A DNA stretch of 64,000 nucleotides. It comes from Pseudofrankia saprophytica. GTDB taxonomy: Bacteria > Actinomycetota > Actinomycetes > Frankiales > Frankiaceae. Location of the stretch: contig NZ_KI912266.1 of assembly GCF_000235425.2 (NCBI RefSeq), positions 3,353,671-3,417,670 on the forward strand, given 5' to 3'. The position numbers were made by a program, and so were the translations under genes. Below the pieces are notes generated by a model, which worked only from the letters and a program-made list of their open reading frames with translations, had not been told where the DNA came from and searched no databases. Shown here piece by piece: positions 60,234 through 64,000 of the stretch. The first letter of the stretch is position 1; every line of letters begins with the position of its first letter.

Positions 60234-60253
60234 CGACGCCATCGTCGGCGTCG
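60234..60253 (+). terminator. Hairpin after the response regulator gene
   Basis: CGACGCC-ATCGTC-GGCGTCG, a perfect 7-bp stem 43 nt after the stop codon. It could end the kinase/regulator transcript before the exporter promoter. Confidence 0.4.
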
Positions 60254-60427
60254 AGAACGCAACACCGCCTGCCCAACAGCCTCGCCGACCCCACCCGTAC
60301 ACCCTGTGCGCCCGACGTGGCGTCGACGAAAACGTCTGGCCATCGCTGACATATGTCATGGGTGAACCCGGGTGCGGCTCATTGAATCTGGTGACGACGT
60401 CACCGTTCGTGATGCCGATGTTGCCGG

Positions 60428-61582
60428 ATGCTAAATGCTGTGGACGAAGACACCAATGTCATCACCGTCACGGAGCTCTGGCGCCGCTATGGCCCGGTGG
60501 GAAGGCGCGGCTACGACGCGGTCCAGGGGGTGGAGTTCTCGGTACGTCGAGGCGAGCTGTTCGCGTTGCTCGGGACCAACGGCGCCGGCAAGACCTCCAC
60601 CCTGGAGGTGCTCGAGGGTCTGGCCAGGCCGAGTGCCGGCACCGTCAGGGTGCTCGGGTGTGACCCGTTCCGGGACCGGCGCCTGGTACGCCCCAGAATC
60701 GGGATCATGCTCCAGGCCGGGGCGTTTCCCGCCGATCTGACGGTCACGGAGGCAGCCTGGGCGTGGGCCGGCACGCTGACGTCGCCGCGCCCGGTCGCCG
60801 AGGCGCTCGACATCGCCGGTGTGCGCGACCGGGCGACGGTCCGCATCCGGCAGCTGTCCGGAGGTGAGCGGCGCCGGCTCGACCTCGCCATGGCCATCCT
60901 CGGCCGGCCCGAGGTGCTGTTCCTCGACGAGCCGACAACCGGTCTGGACCCGGAGAGTCGCCGTGCGACCTGGGACGGGATCGGGAAGTTGCTCGCGGCG
61001 GGAACCACCGTGGTGCTCACCACCCATTACCTCGAGGAGGCCGAAGTGCTGGCGAACCATTTGGCAATCATGCATCGGGGCCGCCTCGTGCGGACCGGCA
61101 CGCCGGCTGAGGTGGTCGCGTCGCAACCCGCCCGCATCTCGTTCGAACTGGACGCCGAACTCCCCGTCGAGCTACCGGAACTGCCCGGCACGCGGCTGCA
61201 CCTGGCCGAGGCGTGGCTCGGCCGCCGGAAAGGCAAGGGCAAGGGAGGCAGCGGGAGCGGCGGAGGTGACGGCGGCGGCAGTGACAGCGGCGGAGGTGAC
61301 GGCGGCGGTGACGGCGGCGGGGGTGGGGGCGGCTGCGCGGTCCTGCTGACCACCGCGGACCTCCAGCAGACGCTCGCGGTGCTTCTGGCTTGGGGGGACC
61401 GGCACGGGATACGCCTGCACAACCTCAACGCCCGGTCCGCGTCGCTGGAGGAGGCCTTTCTCGCCGTGGCCCAGGCCGAGGAGACCCTCGCCGGCGAGTT
61501 CGAACGCCCTGGGCGAGCAGTGCGGTCAGCCCAGGCGGCGCGGGCAACGCGGATGCGGCAACCGGACAGGATGTCGGTGTGA
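60428..61582 (+). CDS. DrrA-type ABC exporter ATPase with a glycine-rich insert
   Basis: The 384 residues include Walker A GTNGAGKT (49-56), Q-loop Gln96, signature LSGGE (143-147), Walker B LFLDEPTTGLD (154-164) and switch His200 in TTHYLEEAE. After the ATPase core, residues 269-302 are almost only Gly/Ser/Asp/Lys, encoded by imperfect tandem repeats. The usual C-terminal DrrA region follows (LNARSASLEEAFLAVA). The insert is unusual and probably a flexible linker. It pairs with the ABC-2 permease gene, whose GTG overlaps this stop. It likely exports a drug, lipid or peptide. Confidence 0.93.
   Translation: MLNAVDEDTNVITVTELWRRYGPVGRRGYDAVQGVEFSVRRGELFALLGTNGAGKTSTLEVLEGLARPSAGTVRVLGCDPFRDRRLVRPRIGIMLQAGAFPADLTVTEAAWAWAGTLTSPRPVAEALDIAGVRDRATVRIRQLSGGERRRLDLAMAILGRPEVLFLDEPTTGLDPESRRATWDGIGKLLAAGTTVVLTTHYLEEAEVLANHLAIMHRGRLVRTGTPAEVVASQPARISFELDAELPVELPELPGTRLHLAEAWLGRRKGKGKGGSGSGGGDGGGSDSGGGDGGGDGGGGGGGCAVLLTTADLQQTLAVLLAWGDRHGIRLHNLNARSASLEEAFLAVAQAEETLAGEFERPGRAVRSAQAARATRMRQPDRMSV
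61256..61308 (+). repeat. 23-bp direct repeat, 30-bp period, in the Gly-rich insert
   Basis: Copies at 61256-61278 and 61286-61308 are identical. The 30-bp period gives a ten-residue unit (SGGGDGGG plus two residues). GC-rich GGT/GGC tracts continue to about 61335. Confidence 0.85.
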
Positions 61583-62409
61583 GCCGCGAAACCGGGCTGG
61601 CGCGCCTGCTGCCAGGAGTGGTCGGCGCCGGCGCGGCGCGTCGGATCAGGTCTCTGGGGCGGGCCGAAGCAGTGCTGCTCCGGCGGAACGTCGTGGCGCT
61701 GCTCATCGCTCTCGGAACCCCGGTGAGCCTGCTGCCGCTGGCCATGTCGGCCTCGGACCCGGACCGCCGGTTCGCCGGGCTCGGCGCGGCCGCGATCACC
61801 GCGCTGACGGCGATCGTGCTCCTGGCTGCCGTGTACTACAACCTCGTCACCACGCTGGTTGCTCGGCGTGAGGCCCTGGTGCTCAAGCGGCTGCGGGCCG
61901 GTGAGGCCAGTGACCTCGAAATCCTGGCCGGGACGGCGGCGCCGGCCATCGTGGTGGCCTGGGCGCAGATCGTGGTGGCCGCCGTGGCCACGGCGGCGCT
62001 GTTCGACCTGGCCGCGCCGGTGAACCCGCTGCTCGTGGTGGCCGCCGTCGGACTCGGCACGGTCGTGTTCGTGCTGCTGGCCGCGCTCAGCACCGCGGTG
62101 ACCCCCAGTGTCGAGCTGGCACAGGTGACGACCATGCCGGTGCTGCTGGTGCCGCTGGCTCTGTGCGGGCTGTTCATCCCCCTGGACGACCTGGCCGCGC
62201 CGTGGCAGTCCGTCGCCCGGGTGCTGCCACTCACCCCGGTGGTCGACCTGATGCGACTTGGCCTGACCGGAACCGCCACCGACGGGCGCATCGTCGACTT
62301 CGCCGGGTCGTTCGGCGCGGCAGCGGTGCCGACCCTGGTACTGGTGTCGTGGGCGGGCGCGGCTGGCTGGGCGGCGCGGCAGTGGTTCCGGTGGGAACCG
62401 CGCCAGTGA
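61579..62409 (+). CDS. ABC-2-type transporter permease
   Basis: The GTG at 61579 overlaps the ATPase stop (GTGA); 276 residues. About six transmembrane helices are visible, beginning RNVVALLIALGTPVSLLPLA and including a conserved last-loop segment VARVLPLTPVVDLMRLGLTG, typical of DrrB-like permeases. With the upstream ATPase it forms an exporter. A frame open further upstream lies inside the ATPase gene and is rejected. Confidence 0.92.
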   Translation: MSRETGLARLLPGVVGAGAARRIRSLGRAEAVLLRRNVVALLIALGTPVSLLPLAMSASDPDRRFAGLGAAAITALTAIVLLAAVYYNLVTTLVARREALVLKRLRAGEASDLEILAGTAAPAIVVAWAQIVVAAVATAALFDLAAPVNPLLVVAAVGLGTVVFVLLAALSTAVTPSVELAQVTTMPVLLVPLALCGLFIPLDDLAAPWQSVARVLPLTPVVDLMRLGLTGTATDGRIVDFAGSFGAAAVPTLVLVSWAGAAGWAARQWFRWEPRQ

Positions 62410-62475
62410 CCAACCGCCGGGCCGGGACGCGGGAAGATCGCGCTCGACCGTCCGAGGCGTGGTGGTCGTGACAGT

Positions 62476-63867
62476 GTGGACCGCATGACCAGGTGGTGGC
62501 GGTGGTGGCGCGCGCGGAGCAGCGCCGAGCGCATGGACGCCATGGTCCGGTGGCCGCTCTATCTGTTCTCCGCCGCCGAGCCGGGGCTGGCGCTGCTCGC
62601 GGTCAACTCCCGGGCGGGGGCCTGGGGATCGCTGGCCGCCGGTTTCCTGGTGGTGTCCGCGCTGCATGCCGTGGCCTGTGTCGTGCTGCTGCGCGCCGGG
62701 CTCGCGGCCTACCTGGGCGGACCGCGGCCGCCGGCTCGGCTGGTTGCCGGGGCCGCGGCGGGCGCCATCGCGGTGGTCGCGGTGGGCGCCGCCGTCCCCG
62801 GGTTCGCCGCCGATCCCGGCGACGGCGTCCCGGTCACGCTCACCGTGGCGATGATCGCCGGTGGCATGCTGACCGTGGCGGTCGCGCCGCTGCTGCGGAC
62901 ACCGGCGCTGCTCGGCTGCGTGTCGCTGGGCGCCGTCGTCGCCGGGGGGCTGGTCGCGGTCGTGGGGGCCGGAACGACGGGGCCCGGGAACGCGTCGGGC
63001 ACGACGGCGTTCGAGGCGGCCGTGATTTACGCGTACACGGTCGTGTTCGTGGCGCTCACCTACCGGGTCTCGACCTGGATGCTCGGTGTGGTGTGGGAGA
63101 TCGACCGGTCGCGGGCGGTCCACGCCAGCCTGGCCGTAGCGGAGGAACGGCTGCGGTTCGCCCGAGACCTGCATGACGTCCTCGGTCATAACCTGTCGCT
63201 GATAGCGGTCCAGAGCGAACTCGCCGCGCGCCTGGCCACCCGCGGCGACGCCGGAGTCGTGAAACGGATGCTGGAGGTCCGTCAGGTGGCCCACGATTCG
63301 CTGCGTGAGATGCGCGCGGTGGTCGACGGTTACCGCCGGGCCGACCTCGGCGCGGAGCTCGCGGGCGCGCGGTCGCTGTTGCGTGCGGCTGGCGTGGCCT
63401 GCCGGGTCACCGGCGAGGTCAGCCGGGACGGCCGTGATCAGGCCCTGCCCGCCTCCGCGCAGGCCACGCTCGGATGGGTCGTCCGGGAGGCGACCACCAA
63501 CGTGATCCATCACAGCGAGGCCACCACCTGCACCATCGACCTCGAGGTGCGCGGCGGCCCCGGTCGCGCGCGTACCGCGGTGCTGCGGATAGCCAACGAC
63601 GGCGTTCCGGCAGTCCCGGCGGGCACCACCAGGCTGGGCGGCTCGGCCCCCGCCCCTGGGGCGGGCAGCGGCCTCGCCGGCCTCGAGGAGCGGCTCGCCG
63701 GCTTGGGCGGCGTTCTCACCGCGGCCCGGGAGCCGGGCGGCTACTTCGTCCTGGAGGCGCGGCTCCCGGTCCCCATCGACGCCGCGGAAGGCACGTCCCT
63801 GGTCGGGACATCGCCGCCCGCGTCGCCCGCGTCGCCCGGGGCTACCGTGGCGGAGGCGGGCCGGTGA
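62476..63867 (+). CDS. DesK-type sensor histidine kinase
   Basis: The GTG at 62476 gives 463 residues; ATG 62485 is the alternative. Five to six transmembrane helices (about 25-205) precede the HisKA_3 box RFARDLHDVLGHNLSLIAVQ (His233). The C-terminal ATPase has VREATTNVIHHS and GSGLAGLEERL. It follows the ABC permease by 66 bp, and its stop overlaps the next regulator gene. The arrangement kinase-regulator-ABC-kinase-regulator suggests two related stress-sensing systems around one exporter. Confidence 0.93.
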   Translation: MDRMTRWWRWWRARSSAERMDAMVRWPLYLFSAAEPGLALLAVNSRAGAWGSLAAGFLVVSALHAVACVVLLRAGLAAYLGGPRPPARLVAGAAAGAIAVVAVGAAVPGFAADPGDGVPVTLTVAMIAGGMLTVAVAPLLRTPALLGCVSLGAVVAGGLVAVVGAGTTGPGNASGTTAFEAAVIYAYTVVFVALTYRVSTWMLGVVWEIDRSRAVHASLAVAEERLRFARDLHDVLGHNLSLIAVQSELAARLATRGDAGVVKRMLEVRQVAHDSLREMRAVVDGYRRADLGAELAGARSLLRAAGVACRVTGEVSRDGRDQALPASAQATLGWVVREATTNVIHHSEATTCTIDLEVRGGPGRARTAVLRIANDGVPAVPAGTTRLGGSAPAPGAGSGLAGLEERLAGLGGVLTAAREPGGYFVLEARLPVPIDAAEGTSLVGTSPPASPASPGATVAEAGR

Positions 63868-64000
63868 TCAAGGTGCTGCTCGCCGATGACGAGAACCTCA
63901 TCCGCGGTGCGCTGGCGGTGCTGCTGTCCATGGAAGACGACATCACGGTGGTCGCGCAGGCGGCATCCGGGCCGGAGGCGCTGGCGATGGGACGGCTCCA
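63864..64000 (+). CDS. LuxR-type response regulator, 5' part only
   Basis: The GTG at 63864 overlaps the kinase stop (GTGA). The visible residues VIKVLLADDENLIRGALAVL form the start of a receiver domain with the acidic pair. The gene runs off the right edge, so its output domain cannot be seen; a LuxR helix-turn-helix is expected from the kinase type. Confidence 0.9.
   Translation, partial: MIKVLLADDENLIRGALAVLLSMEDDITVVAQAASGPEALAMGRL

Noticed and set aside
61027-63513. 828-codon open frame on the minus strand
   Set aside because: Antisense to the ABC and kinase genes, rich in Gln/Arg/His/Gly with no domain signature, so a shadow frame.

Overview
The window is 64 kb of very GC-rich DNA with GTG starts, 4-nt start/stop overlaps and several leaderless-looking promoters. 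Its gene families are typical of a large-genome actinobacterium: SARP, DUF574 methyltransferase, MMPL, soluble P450, Liv-type ABC systems, and many TetR, GntR and LuxR regulators. Gene content and the density of transposase debris resemble Frankia-like soil actinomycetes, but no sequence marker fixes the genus. I saw no rRNA, tRNA or CRISPR array.

Layout, left to right. (1) 1-6305 (minus): a tightly overlapping operon of SDR, sulfotransferase, SdsA1-type metallo-beta-lactamase hydrolase, TIM-barrel isomerase, zinc-type dehydrogenase and carboxymuconolactone-decarboxylase-like protein. It runs towards cysD (sulfate activation) and faces a divergent IclR regulator at 6389-7321, with a perfect palindrome between them. 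(2) 7387-10600 (minus): fdhD and an FdhF/YdeP-type molybdopterin oxidoreductase. (3) 10.6-20.2 kb: a degraded zone with pieces of transposases, a serine recombinase, a nitrilase, a methyltransferase and a WD40 protein. Scattered in it are a short SARP-type regulator, a GAF-LuxR regulator, a Liv-type binding lipoprotein and a TetR gene. (4) 20.3-30.2 kb: MMPL transporter, DUF574 methyltransferase, a small DUF6941-like protein, a membrane diguanylate cyclase, a Ser/Thr kinase, and hydrolase and PIN-domain remnants. (5) 30.2-34.2 kb: a coupled P450 and tandem-VOC pair, a TetR gene and a hotdog thioesterase. (6) 34.4-38.4 kb: a CitA/DcuS-type two-component system divergent from dctA. (7) 38.9-41.6 kb: a coiled-coil protein and an amidohydrolase. 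(8) 42-46.8 kb: a Liv-type ABC importer in which both permeases and the first ATPase form one polypeptide. (9) 46.9-55.4 kb: an acyl-CoA catabolic island with two SDRs, a double-domain CoA-transferase, two acyl-CoA dehydrogenases, and TetR and FCD-GntR regulators. (10) 55.4-57.3 kb: a PIN toxin/HTH antitoxin pair bracketed by two ~320-bp, 98% identical copies of the 3' end of the acyl-CoA dehydrogenase gene. (11) 57.4-64 kb: a DUF2306 membrane protein, then kinase/regulator, ABC-2 exporter, and kinase/regulator.

How the parts may work together. The first operon pairs a PAPS-type sulfotransferase with a sulfatase-like hydrolase and lies next to sulfate-activation genes, suggesting reversible sulfation of a small-molecule substrate. 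The 42-55 kb block looks like uptake and CoA-dependent breakdown of a carboxylic acid; similar 12-bp imperfect palindromes lie in front of the CoA-transferase gene and between the divergent dehydrogenase and SDR genes. The right-hand end resembles exporter systems controlled by DesK/LiaS-like two-component pairs. These functional links are inferences from domain content and gene order.
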